Positions 33,697-46,472 of a DNA stretch of 64,000 nucleotides are shown here, piece after piece. The notes under the pieces are model-generated. The model was not told where the DNA came from and ran no database searches. It saw only the letters and a program-made list of their open reading frames with translations. Positions within the stretch are counted from its first letter, which is position 1; every line of letters begins with the position of its first letter. The stretch comes from Glomus cerebriforme. Taxonomy: Eukaryota > Glomeromycota > Glomeromycetes > Glomerales > Glomeraceae. Where the stretch lies: positions 218,125-282,124 of the forward strand of contig QKYT01000034.1 in the NCBI GenBank assembly GCA_003550305.1, in the 5' to 3' direction. The position numbers and the translations under genes are program-made.

Positions 33697-36600
33697 TCAT
33701 TTTTCTTCAGCTTGTTTTTTTAATAGTTCGAGAAGTACGTTTAAATTAATTTCCATTGATGTTAGTTTATCATTTAAAGTATTAACTTGATTTTGTAATG
33801 ATGTAATCTGTTCGTTTTCTTTAACAATAATATTATCTTCTTTTTTACTTTCATTTTTCTCTTCTTTTTTTCCTTCTTCAAAATAACTACAATTACAATG
33901 CCAAAACCTTTCAATATTGGTTTCATCGGGAAATTCATCATCATCATCATGATCGTCCTTATTCATTAATTCATCAATACGTTCAAGAGATTTAAAACCT
34001 TTACGCTGTTGTTTAGATTTTTCTTCCCATTGTTCAAATATTCTTGATTGGCCAGTATAATAAATATATGTAGGATCATTTTCGGTACATTGATAATAAG
34101 CTTTTTCTATTACTTCATATTCATAAATTAATTCCGCTCTCCATTTTAATAAACCTAATCTTGCAGCATCCGAAGCATCATTAAACACATTTCTAATTGA
34201 ATTAAAAGAGAAATGTTAAGTAATTAATAACTTTTCAAAAATCTTTAATAAAAGATATTCTCAAATACATACCCCATAAGAGAGATTAACATATTTTGCA
34301 TAACAATGACTAATAATAAACTAGCCACAATAGTAATAATATGAATTGAAATTAAATCCCAAGAATTTATTTGTGGAAAATCCCCACTTAACCAAAAATA
34401 GGCAGCTTCAATAGATTTTAAAAATGAAGAAAATGGATTGTCATCTGGGCTAGTTACATCATAATCGGCCGTTATAGTTGTTGATTTATTTGTATTTGGA
34501 TCTGTGTATGAATAAGTATTTACTATTGGGTTTAAATTTATTAAATTTGGATGAGCAAGAATGACGAATCTAATATATTGAAGAAAGAGATTGGTTAATT
34601 TCTGTTTAATGCATATGAATGAGAATAAAAAAAATTAACTTTACTTACATCGCGTGAGCAAAACCAATCATTACAATCAGCATCAGAACCAAAAAGGGGA
34701 GAACCGATCTCATGATATTCAAAAATACATAAATATAATTTGCAGCAACAGAAAATAATCTCAACAATAGAATCTAAAGATATGAATAAATTATTAATTA
34801 AAATATAAAATTTTTTTTAAAAAAATTTCCGATTTTTTAAAAAAATTTCCCGTCTGTTAGACTAGCTACATACCAACTCCGACCAGAGAATCAATACAGT
34901 GAAAGAAATAGCAATAACTACATTTATATTACTTACAGCATTACCAAAACCATTTTCAAATTCAAAACTATTACCAATAATAATGCTAACAACAGTTGAA
35001 GGTATAACAGAAACCATTAAATCAAAAAGATTATAAATGCTCAAATATCTTTGAAATCCATGATGATGTAATTGTTGTAATTCAATTCCTAATAAATGAT
35101 AAGCTAAAAAGTAAAATAAAGTAATGATTACGATAATACAATCTCTCCAAATACCAGTAGTTTCTAAATGTCTAACATAAGCCCATGATAAGAATCCAAA
35201 ACACAATGCATAAATAATATATAATCCGCATGAAGTACGGATAAAATGAGTCCTTGCTTGATTCCATTTAAAATCTATTACAGCTTCCATTGCTGGGTTA
35301 TCAAATAGATAGTCATTACCATCCGAAAGTATTAATTGTAAAAATGGATTAAAATATTCCAAGTTTGTTTTATTGAATTTATAACCTCTTGGTAAAAAAA
35401 TCAATTTTAATAATTTAGAAAATTTGAAATCGTTTTTTGGATCTATTCCCTCCGGATATACTGTAAAATTTGGAAGTGGAACTACTCTTAATATAACTCT
35501 TTGATCATCCTGTTTCATTTTAGTTACACTTCCACATATTCCTTTATCTGTTTTTATATTTGCGTTCATAATAGATGATATTGTTCCTTTAATAAAAGAC
35601 GTTAATCGTTCATTAAGTGTTGGCTTTTCTTCAGTTAGTTTTTTAAGTTTGTTAGGTAAACTAAATCCTTTAATAGAATGAGAACTAGGTCGAATTTGAG
35701 CACGATCAGGTATTTTAATACCAGATTTATAAATTTCAATAGAACCAAAACAAGGTTGATATAATAATTCTTTTATATAAAGATCCAATTTTGCTTCATA
35801 TAATTTAGGCATAACGTTAGTAACTGTGGTCATCCATTCGATATTATCCTTAGCATTATTAGAATAATATTCTAAAAGAAATCCCACCATCAATCCACCT
35901 ATACTATTATCTTGTATACTTATCTCAATTGCAATTTCAATATCAGTTGTTTTTTTTTCTCTTGACCAATGAAGTTTTCTAGGAGTATGTAAATAATAAT
36001 CATGTTTTCCAAACGAAAGAACTTTATTAATTAGAACAATATCCCTTGCTTTAATAAGACTTTCCATTAAATTATAACGAATATCCATTAATCTCCATAC
36101 AGAAGGATAATGATTTATAAAATGACGTATAATTGAATGCGTTTGATGAAGTAAACGATCATATTTCCGTTGTCGACTAAGTTTCATATATTTTCCACGT
36201 TGATTATAAAGATGTACAAGGGAATTACAAGCATCTTTTATAATAGTGACTTGACCATCGTGACAGGGTAAATCTATTGTTATTTTTGGATTTGATAATT
36301 TAAGTGAGAATGCTCTATTACCTACAGCTAAAGATTCAATTTCAATTGGAGTATGCCTATGACTTGTCCAAATAAATTCCAAATAACTTTTTTTTGATTT
36401 TGAATTTGGATCAATATGACAAGTATACCATACTTGAACCGTAGATTGACCGATGACAAGTTGAATTTTCTTTTCATCATCCAAGAAAGCAGAAATACGA
36501 TGATAAGTATTTTGAATAATCCAAGGTTCTGTATTACTATTGATTATTTCTTGATCATAATCCTTTATATCCAATTTTTCTCCATTATTTCCAAATATTA

Positions 36601-37981
36601 TATGATATTTAGAAGAATCAATATTTTCGAGGTTAATTTGAGTGAGACTTGAAAATATTGATAAAGGTTCTACTTCAATTAAGTTTTTTATATCAGGATG
36701 ATCCAAAATCGAAACAACTTCATTATCATTACCAATTGATAATATAATTCCAGAAGCATTTGATAATCGAAGTTGATAAACATCTTTATGAGGAAATATA
36801 CGATTTTTATCTTCATAGGTTCTAAAAGAATTTGATGTCGTACTGAATAAATCCCATACATTAACAACTTGTTTAAAAGTTTTAGTTTCACTTGGTTCTT
36901 GAGTAACAATCAATAGTTTTTCATCATTATGAACGAATTCCATAAAAATTATTCTTCTTACACCTTCTAATAATTTAGAAGAAACTTCAAGTCCATTTTC
37001 CATTAAATGAATCTTAATCTTATTTTTATCATGAGAAAATGCAAATAAATGATTATTATGTGAAAATGCATAAACTGATGCATCATTAAAACTTGATTGT
37101 GCAAAATTTTCTTGAAATGTACGTTCAATCTTTCTTGTTCTTAAATTATAAGCTTCAATTATACGATTACGATTACGAAAATCTTCTATGAAAAGATAAT
37201 CGTTCGTTATACTTCTTGATAACATATCTACTCTTTGTTGTCCATTTTGTAATTGTTTTAACTGATCTTCTAATGCTTCTGGTAATTTATATTTATCTAT
37301 TGACCATTGACTTAATGTTTCATTCAATTCTAATCCACATTTATACATTCCTATTGAATTTATTATTACAAGACATATAAAATTTGCATCATTCTTCATG
37401 AATTTAACAACTCCAGCAAAAGGAACCGAATAGAAGTTATCATTAGCCGAGAATATTTTAGTGGTTCCAAATATTGATTTACTTATTTTTTCAACGTCCC
37501 TGTCTCCTTTCAAATCCAAACTAACATCATGAACTGTTGGAGTATTACTTATACTATCTCGTCCAAAACATGATACAGCTATCAAATTGTCATATGTATC
37601 ATCAATTCTTTTGAATTTATCAGATATGGCTATCGACCATCCTAATGTGTCTTGATATAAATCCATTTCTTTGATTGACAAAAGGGAATGTTTAAATGGA
37701 TTTATTGTCTTTAATTCATTTATTTGTTCAACATCACATATTTTTATTTCATAACTATCTAAAAAGGACGAAAAGGAAGAAGGGTGAAATAAGAAAATTG
37801 AGAATTATATCTTTATTATTGCTAAAAAATATATATATATATATATATATTATTTAGATCAAATACCTTTATTGAAAATTGCAAATTGTTTTCCGTCAGG
37901 ACTTAATGTAATATGAGTATATGAATCATCATATACCCTTTCTTCTATGATTAATATTTCATCTTTTTCTTTTTCGCTCAT
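33697..37981 (-). CDS. Beta-propeller/ion-transport fusion protein with coiled-coil tail, 1305 aa
   Basis: Exons (minus strand) are 37981-37867, 37758-34874, 34773-34649, 34569-34273 and 34192-33697; phases agree. The N-terminal ~500 residues show WD40-like blades (THITLSPDGKQFAIFNK at 23-39, KQVVNVWDLFSTTSNSF, several FSHDKNKI/WD-like strands). A helical middle follows. From ~880 there are six hydrophobic segments: about 881-900, 912-932, 947-966, 984-1007, 1014-1041 and 1114-1140. Between the last two, a re-entrant candidate reads PFSSFLKSIEAAYFWLSGDF (1087-1106). This is the ion-transport (TRP/Cav-like) layout. The cytosolic end is acidic and Lys/Glu-rich and finishes in a coiled coil (~1267-1305). 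A cation channel with a propeller sensor domain is the likely role; ion selectivity cannot be told. Similar proteins form large families in Rhizophagus-like fungi (recalled, not checked). Confidence 0.88.
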
Positions 37982-39873
37982 TATTTTTTCTTATTGCGAT
38001 TTTGACAAAAATTAATGAATATATTATATTAAAATGAAAAAAAATTAAATAAATAAATAAATAATTTTTTTTTTCTGAAATTTTGAATAAAACTGCTCAC
38101 TTATATATTTAATTTAAACGCGTAGTTGCTACGTTAGTTAAAACAATGGTTTTGGTATTTATTTATTACAAGTTGTACAACATGATGCCAAGAAATCTCC
38201 AAAATAAAATAAAGTATTCAATTTTTTCCTTATTTAATCAAAATATAGAATATTATTTCTTTCCTAAAATAATTGTCGAATTGTACATCAATTTTTGTGG
38301 GTATAATTAATAATAATTTCCTCCTTGATATTATCCATAGATTACCAAAATATTTTTTGACCCCTTTAAATAATTCTGCGCAAGAAAAACGGGTTCCAAA
38401 TTTATTACAGTGTAAATTCTCATTTCGATATCATTTTAAAGAGTTGAAAAACTGTAAATTTATAAATTTATTGTCCGGAGGACACTATTTCTATGCACTA
38501 TGAAAAATTTCAGTCACGTGGGTGTCACAGACATTAAAGCTTCAAGCCAATCAAATCGTATAATGATCACGTGAAATGAATTTTTTTGCTCCGGCATAAC
38601 GGCCAATTTTATTAATTGCAGAAATTATCCGTTGAATTTTTTATATTATTAAAATTTTGAACTAATATATTAATATATTCAGTCAAATTAGAGTATTTAT
38701 TTTGTATGGCAATAGTTCACGGATTATATAATTTAAATTTAACTATTGGTCATTTTAATAATTTTAATAAAATTTTTAAATTTATAATTTATCCTTTAGT
38801 AATAATCATCTTGTTTGTATCACTAAGAAATTCGCACTAAAAGTTCCTTTATAACTGGGTCATGACGTTGAAATTAAATTAGCAGATTTGTTTATATCAG
38901 CTTGAAGATATCCCAACTGTTTTACTTTGATATAAATTCTTACTGTACAGTACGTTTTGTCGTTACCAGGCATAACTTTATTATGTTAATTCCGGCTAAA
39001 ATTGGTTGATCAGTTATGTTAAACTGATCACAACTTATCATCGATTTTATAGGCAAATCCCGGCTATATTTAAATTCGGGTCCTCAACCGGATATAAACC
39101 GGTTTTTACAAACCGGTTCTAAACTCTATTTCCCTAATCAAGTCAATTTTAGTGATTTATTTCAAATTTAAAGTCCTTGACCGTATAAAAAAAAATATAC
39201 TTCATTCGATTGTTCATTTCAAATAAAGTCCAATACTTGAATGATATATAGATTATAAAAGTCAGCATGTGATGATCTTATATTGGCAAGCATTCTTTCT
39301 TTTTTTGAAAGATTTTGTAATTCAACGATGAGAATAAACTCTCGCTTTTGCAACGAACCTGTTTGAAAAAAAAGGATTTGAAGGAAGAGAATTATACAAA
39401 AAAAAAAGGCATGAAAAAGATTTAAATAGAAATCTTTGTATCCAAAAATAAATTACATAAATTATTAACGCACCCATCAAAAAAATGTCACGAAATGGCC
39501 GGCCTTAAAAGTACCGGTCGGCATTAATTGTAACGCTTGTTGACATATAATATGTGACAAATTTGGTTAGAATGCTTAATAAAAAAAATGAAAAACAGAG
39601 GTGTGACGCGGCAGTGACATTGATGGGAAACTATATATGCTGCGGCTATAACTCGATGAAGAATTTTTCATATCTAATTTCGGTGTTTAAGAATTTTTCA
39701 TTGATTTTATTAAAATTGAGAGTTTTCCCTTGGAAGTTCTTAGGAGAAACTTGGGTTATGGTAACTACAATTTAAAAGCTACTTACTAGGTATGGTAGTA
39801 ACTCTATCCATTAATTTGCAGTTACTGCATATTACGGAAAGTTCTCCTCCGAAAAAGAATGTGATAGAACTGC
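37982..39873. other. Promoter side of the channel gene and AT-rich spacer
   Basis: No supported gene; short frames at 38273 and 39554 look like chance. TCACGTGA lies at 38567-38574. At 38985-39126 there is a relic with AAACCGGTTCTAAACTCTA at its right end, like the outer element at 3920-4883. Confidence 0.5.
39597..39619 (+). repeat. Copy A of a dispersed GTGTGACGCGG repeat
   Basis: The core GAGGTGTGACGCGGCAGTGA is preceded by ATGCTTAATAAAA and, further up, by TAATATGTGACAAAT. The same blocks recur near 50617 and 53338 on the other strand. This is the end of an undefined dispersed element. Confidence 0.6.
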
Positions 39874-39881
39874 CTTTAGGA

Positions 39882-40099
39882 TAGGGATTGGAATCGATTC
39901 TCGAATATTTTCAAGAATTTTTTTTTTATAAACGGTCAGCCTGACTTCGAATCAGTCTCCGATTTAACAAAAATTATCAACACTTAGGCGGCATTAAAAA
40001 CTGCTTTGGGTCTATATGTAAAAAATTGTAGAAAATCGATTCTCAAGAATCAATTCTATTATGCTATTTCAATGTTTTCAGAATCGATTCCAATCCCTA
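39882..40099. mobile_element. hAT-type MITE, 218 bp, perfect TIRs and target duplication
   Basis: Both ends carry the same perfect 20-bp inverted repeat, TAGGGATTGGAATCGATTCT (39882-39901 and, reversed, 40080-40099). The flanks are an exact 8-bp duplication, CTTTAGGA (39874-39881 and 40100-40107). Such a duplication with TAGGG-type ends is typical of hAT elements. The interior has further AATCGATTCT words and no open frame, so it depends on a transposase encoded elsewhere. The perfect ends suggest a fairly recent insertion. Confidence 0.92.
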
Positions 40100-40107
40100 C
40101 TTTAGGA

Positions 40108-43100
40108 TTTAGAAACGATGAGGTATTGTAAGTGGATACTGAAATTATTATGTCTTATTTTCCGTTAAATAAAACTAAATTAAATTAAATTAGAAGAGGT
40201 TGTTAAGAAAGAAGCGTTAATTTCTAAATCAAATTATGATTAAATATAATTAAATTATAATCAATACCAATAAATTATTATAATTACACCTGCAATATTT
40301 TTTTTCAGAATATTGCACCTTTAAAATTTTAAAACTTTTTAATCAACCTTTTTTAAAGTAAAAACTTTTTTAAATTTATTTTAAAATGAGTTTAATAAAG
40401 TATAGATTTAATATGATTATTACATCTTTTGGGGAATTAGGTAAACTTACTAAATCCGAGAAAAAAAAAATTAATGTTTCAGATGATATTTTTTTGGAGG
40501 AAGAAAATTTCCACGTTTAATTACTTCATATAAATTCTATTTATATAATTTCACGTTCAAGAATTAATAAAAATCTCAAAGTTCTATTTTTTTTTTTTGT
40601 TTACAACTTTATATCAGGTAATAGTATTTGTGAGTGCATCAGAATCACGATTCACGATATTTATCAGAGTAAAATATGATGATATATTTCAACTGAATGA
40701 TTTCAAAATTTTTCTAGTCCGTCTCCAAATAGTGACATTAACCTGACCAAATGGTTAATATCCAATTAAATTCAAGAACCTAAATATTTAAAAGAAATCA
40801 CCATCATATATTATAATTTATAAAAATGATGGGTTAGTATTTTGATAACAATTAATTTGAGACACTATAAAATAAAATTAAATTTTCCTAATTACTCTTA
40901 AAAAAAAACAAAAATTAAAACACCAGTGAACAAAGATATCAAAGATATCACTAACAAAGCATAAAGGAATATTAGGAAATGAACAATCCCGCACTCTTCA
41001 CTCACTGTCCTCAAACTTAAACCACATCCATGGATTTATGCGGTTTCTCTTTACGCCAATCTCTACGCACCATACTTCAAACCATTGTACTGAAATCCCA
41101 CCTCACGACCCTTGGGATAATTTATCCCGGGATATACACAGCCAGCGGATTATACTTTGAAATAAACAGAAGTAATATTCAGGATTAAATATGCACAATT
41201 AATCTACTACATAAATTGATAACATCAATATTATGGTTAACCTGGTAATATTGATATTATCAAAAAGAGAAACTTGATACTGATGTATGAAATTGTTGTG
41301 AGAGTAAGATAATCTATTAATTTAAATCTAATCTGATCTTACTTCAACAAATAGATGAGTTTCGAGTCAAAGTTATCTATTGGTTTTCTTTTTTTTGATA
41401 AAGACGAGGCAAAATAGATGAGATATATACTTGATGATAAACAAAATTACTGCGTGACGATTTTTCGATAGATTAAATCATATAGGAGGACTATACGAAA
41501 ATTTAATTGATGAGAAATAATAATGTATGAAAAAGTATATTTTTTATATAATAGAAAAACAGCATAATAGTCTTATTTTTAGTAACAAAGAGAAGAAAGA
41601 GACTTTTAATACGCGATAAAGAGACTTTTTAATAGAAAGCAATGCAAAGAAAAAAAAGACTTTTTTAAAGAAACTTTTTTAAGGCGAAGGTTTTTTTTAC
41701 CAATAATCAATAATATATCGATATCATATCATATCATATATGTTAATAAATCAGTAAAATCTTTTTATCATCATATATTTTATAACTTTGCGAACGAAAA
41801 ATCAGATTTCGAAAATCACAAATATCTACAAATATTTTCGGTTCACTTCATCCCGACCGGGTCACTTTTTTTTTTGTAAAACTTACTAAAAAAAAATAAA
41901 AATAAAAATTATTCGGGTAAATTATTTTAGAAAAAAAAAAAAAAATTTTTTTAAAAAAATTTTATATTATACAATTTTATTATTATTATTATTATTATAA
42001 AATAAAATAAAAAATTATATCCGAATTCTCGGAAATAATGAACCGAAAAAAAAAAAAATTATTAAATTTTTAATTCGTATAATTAGTTTATTTAATGATA
42101 ATTAAAAATATCTGTAATTTATAATATCTTCACTTTTACTTGAAAGGTATTACGGGTTAGTAGGAACTTTTGGTCTATATTAAAGAATTCCTATAACAAG
42201 CTATAACAAACTGTAACAAACTATAATGAATTATAACGAATTATAATAAACTATAACAAATTATAAAAATATGACTGAAATTTCCGAATGTATAATTGAA
42301 CAAATAAAATTATATTACAAGTTTATTATCCGAACTATTTTCCTATCAAATTAGAAAGAATTTATGTAAAATATAAACGGTAAAGCCGGTTCGTTTATTA
42401 AAAACAAAATACAATAGGATAAAAATTTAACCTTTCAAATAAATAAAAAAAAATAAGATGATTCTGCAAATCGAACAAACAATATAAAAACAAATATCGG
42501 AAACTACCACTAATTTGATTTAAAATGAACAATTTGAGGAAGACAAAACATATTACACGCATAAGTAAAGCAGGAGAAAAGCCAAATAGTTTTGATCTGC
42601 TGTTATGTAATACATTGTGTAATGTAGGATAAAGGATTAAAATTTGACAATAGTTTTTTTTAAAAAAAAATCATTTTTTTTTTATGCAGGGTTTTTTCAT
42701 TGTCTCAAATTCTTTAAAATTCCCGCTAAATTCTTTAATTTAAGGGTGAAACAATTCGGAAAAAATAAACCTAAAAAAAACACATTAAAATGATTAACAA
42801 AATACACAGCGCAGTATTATTTGATTTAAGGAGTTAAAAATACTGGTTAAACGAAAGAATAATTCTATGATATCTATGATATGACAAAAAAAAAATATTT
42901 TTAGAAAAATAATATCATGTATGTATTAAAATTTTGTATTTATGAATTACTTTTTTAAGTATTTTAAAATTATTTTCTGCACCATTAGTTTGAAACATTT
43001 TAAATTTCTGTAATTAAATCCCTGTACAATTTATAGAATATATTATCTCGTTACATACTGTGTTTATTAATTATTCATTTGAAGTTTCATTATGGAAATT

Positions 43101-46100
43101 TTTTTTAAGAAATTGTTTTTATTTTATTTTATTTTTATTTTTTTTTATTTTTTAAAGAAAAAAAAATATTATTAAAATATTTATATTGAAAAGAACCAAT
43201 AGGAGAATATTTCTTATAAACTATAAAATGACGAATAATGAATGAAATTTAAACACCTTATCTTAAACCTCTCCTGAGATAGTTTTTTTTACTTCGTACT
43301 TTGTGTGTACATGAGAGTGCATAATGGAATACAACGCAGCGTATCTCTAACGGAATTTACGAATCAAAATAAATCTCCTGAAAAAGTAACTTTAAATTAT
43401 TACCTATCATTATAATGCGATCGGAATAATTTTTTTTGTGTATTTGTATATCAATAACAAATTTATTTTTTTTTTATTTTTTTATTTTTATTTTTTTTTT
43501 AGAAAAAAATAATAAAATAAAATTTAATAAAATGAATAAATTGATCAAAAGTTTAAATTATCTTTATCAATGATCTTATCAGCACAGATTTGATTAAAAG
43601 TTTCGTTACCAAAAGTTATCGGTATACGAAAATATCCGATTGCGTCAATTTAAAATGCTTTATCAAAAATTTATTCTTCCCGAAAAAAAATATTATTATT
43701 TACTTTTTTTAAAAAATAACGTGGCAATAGAAATAAACTGACAGAATAAATATTTGTCTACTTAATAATGAAAACGAGAAAATTATTTTTTTGTTTTATT
43801 GGTTTTTGAAATTTAAATATGTACACCGGATATACACACAAATATTCATCATTAAATTCATCTTTTAGGACGAATCATATAATATCATCTTCCGTTATGT
43901 TTATCGTTTCACCACAGGAGTATTTATTTTTTTTGAAAAAAGATAAGCTTGTTTTGGACATATTAAAAATATTGATTATATTATAATAATCAAATAATCA
44001 AAAAGTTAGATAATTTGGTGATATAATCCTATATTAAAGATAAGAAAGTTATGCATTATATATGTTACATTTCTTTCCACTTTTTTTAAAGTTTCGATAT
44101 ATATACATACATATACATATATATACATATATACTGTATATATAAAATATATATTCCTTTAAAGTTTAATTATTTTAAAATGACTTTTAAAATCTTGATA
44201 TCTTTTTTTTTTTTTTATCATTCATTTATTTAATAAAAATGGATTCTCTTTCAAAATTTACTTTCATCAATTTCAAAATATTTCGTAATGAGAAAAAAAT
44301 TGCGGTTACATTTATGTACGTGTTTGTATATGGTGGCACAAAATAGTTTGAAAGGTTTGATCATCCTAACAGCTAAAGGAGAAATTCCGCGACAATCATA
44401 AAAAATTTTTTTTTTTTTTTTTTTTGACAGGAGAAGTTTAATTAAACCCGAAATGATAAAATAATGATATAATGATCAAATGAAAAATATTAAATATTTT
44501 AAAAAGAATTTATAAATACTAAACTAAAATAATAAATAAATTATAAACTATTATATCCTTTTTTTAAACTTTTTATAATTCCGAAGGTTGATTCTATTTA
44601 AAGTACGTATGAATGTGTTTATTTTACATAAAAGATGTTTTTTTGACATCGTGTTTCCTAAAATTAATTTAATTTACCTATAAACTAAAAATTATCCGTA
44701 AAAAAAAGGGGGAAAGTGAGTGAACTTACGCGCCATGTGTCATGTGCAAAGAAATAAATATATATATTATATAGTTTTTTTTAGAGTTTGTTTAACATTA
44801 AAATTTGCCAAGAAATTTTCACACTATCATTTATCAATTTTTATTTCCTGGTATTAAAAAGAAAGATCTCTTTTTAGATCCTTTAATCAATTCCTCTTTA
44901 AGTCCATAATTTCTAGAACATAATTAAATTATTAATTTTCGCATTATTATTATTCCCAGGGATACTTTTTTATTTTTAATTGCGTATTTTTAATTCTCGC
45001 ATCTTTTTTTTTCCTAGTAAATATAATAAATATAGTTAAATATAGTAAATAGTAGTAAACAGTAGTATTATAAATGTATTCATTATTTAATCACGTTTTT
45101 TTATTCATATACTAAATATGTATTCATTAACACATATAACTCAATCGACAAAATATTTTGGTTATCACGTTAATTTGATCAAAAAGATGAAATATTACTA
45201 TATGTATTAAATTAAAAAAAAAATGGAATTTTTCCATTTTTATTTTTTTATTTGAAATGAAAATAGGGGAAAAAAATTTAAAAGGATACACAACCTTACG
45301 ATAAAAAAAAACGAAGGATTGTAACGTAATACTATCATTTCTATCATATCTTTTTAAACCGTTTAAAATTATTACTACCAACGGGTGATTTCGTATACTA
45401 TTCAAAACCTTAAAAAAGTTTAAAAAGTTTAATATTAATTAAGTTTATGCATTTTTTTTAATTATATAAATTGGATTATAAATATTATAAATTTTGTTTT
45501 CTTTTTGTTTTCTTTAATAGTTAAAGATCCAAAATTTACCCCTTTTAAAAACTTCCTCTATGAAATAAACAAACAGTATACGAAAAAAGGTTTATCAAAA
45601 AAAATCATCAAAATTATCAAAAAGAAAAAATCAATTCTTGGCCTGAAAAAAATCTATTTTAAATTTAGTCCTTTGTTTGCTCGTGCACAATTAAAAAATA
45701 TTTACTATATTTTGCATTTTCGATCGATTTCTTATTCTTTTTTTGAGTAAACTGCGGTAAAAAAAGTTGATTGTTTTTTTTTGTTTTGTTTTGTTGTACA
45801 ATAATTCTCGTGACACATAATAAATGTGATAAATGTGCAGTTACAAATTTTACATTTTTTTTTCTTATCAGTAATTTATGTAATATAAATAAAAAACATA
45901 AACAAAAAAAAAAAAATAGCACGTGGATTTTGAAGAACTTGTTATCATCGATAAAATTGAATTATTTATATTTTAATATTAAAAAAATAAATATAAAATT
46001 AAAAATTTGTGTTTAAAATTCAACCAAAATATATTTTCAAAATATTTGCCGAAAAAAAAAAATTTTTTTTTCTTTTGCTTTCCTGATAACCTTTCAATTC

Positions 46101-46472
46101 TTATAATTAGTTGAAAAGAAATACCCTTATCTTTTTTTTTTTTAAAAAAAAAACATATATATATAAACATTTATTTAACACTTTAGTCCCTCTTTCTTTA
46201 TTAAATAACTTTTTTTTTTTTTTTTTTTTTTTTGAGAAAAACTCATTCTTTTTTTAATAGTTTTTACTCTACATTTTTTTTCGAAAAAAAAATAAACTAT
46301 TTTTTCTTTTTTTTTTACATTTATGAAATCTTTATTAAAGATAATTTAAACATTCATTATAAAAAAAATTTTTTTTTTCTCGTATCTTTTATTTATTTCT
46401 TTTAACGTGTTTTTAATTTTTCCCGTATTAAAAAAAAAAATCGTCAATTTTTTCTACTACTTAATTTAAAAA
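40108..46472. other. Long AT-rich spacer and upstream region of the arrestin gene
   Basis: No supported gene in about 6.4 kb. Notable content: a GC-richer patch at about 40985-41155 that includes GGGATAATTTATCCC; a row of CTATAACAAA-type imperfect repeats near 42195-42260; many poly-A/T runs; and a TA/CA microsatellite at about 44096-44155. Pyrimidine-rich tracts precede the arrestin start. The 45505-46170 frames are low-complexity shadows. Confidence 0.5.

Noticed and set aside
39554..39775. 73-codon plus-strand frame
   Set aside because: Covers the end of a dispersed repeat and has no domain features.
45127..46170. Frames upstream of the arrestin gene
   Set aside because: Lys/Phe low-complexity readings of A/T runs on both strands.
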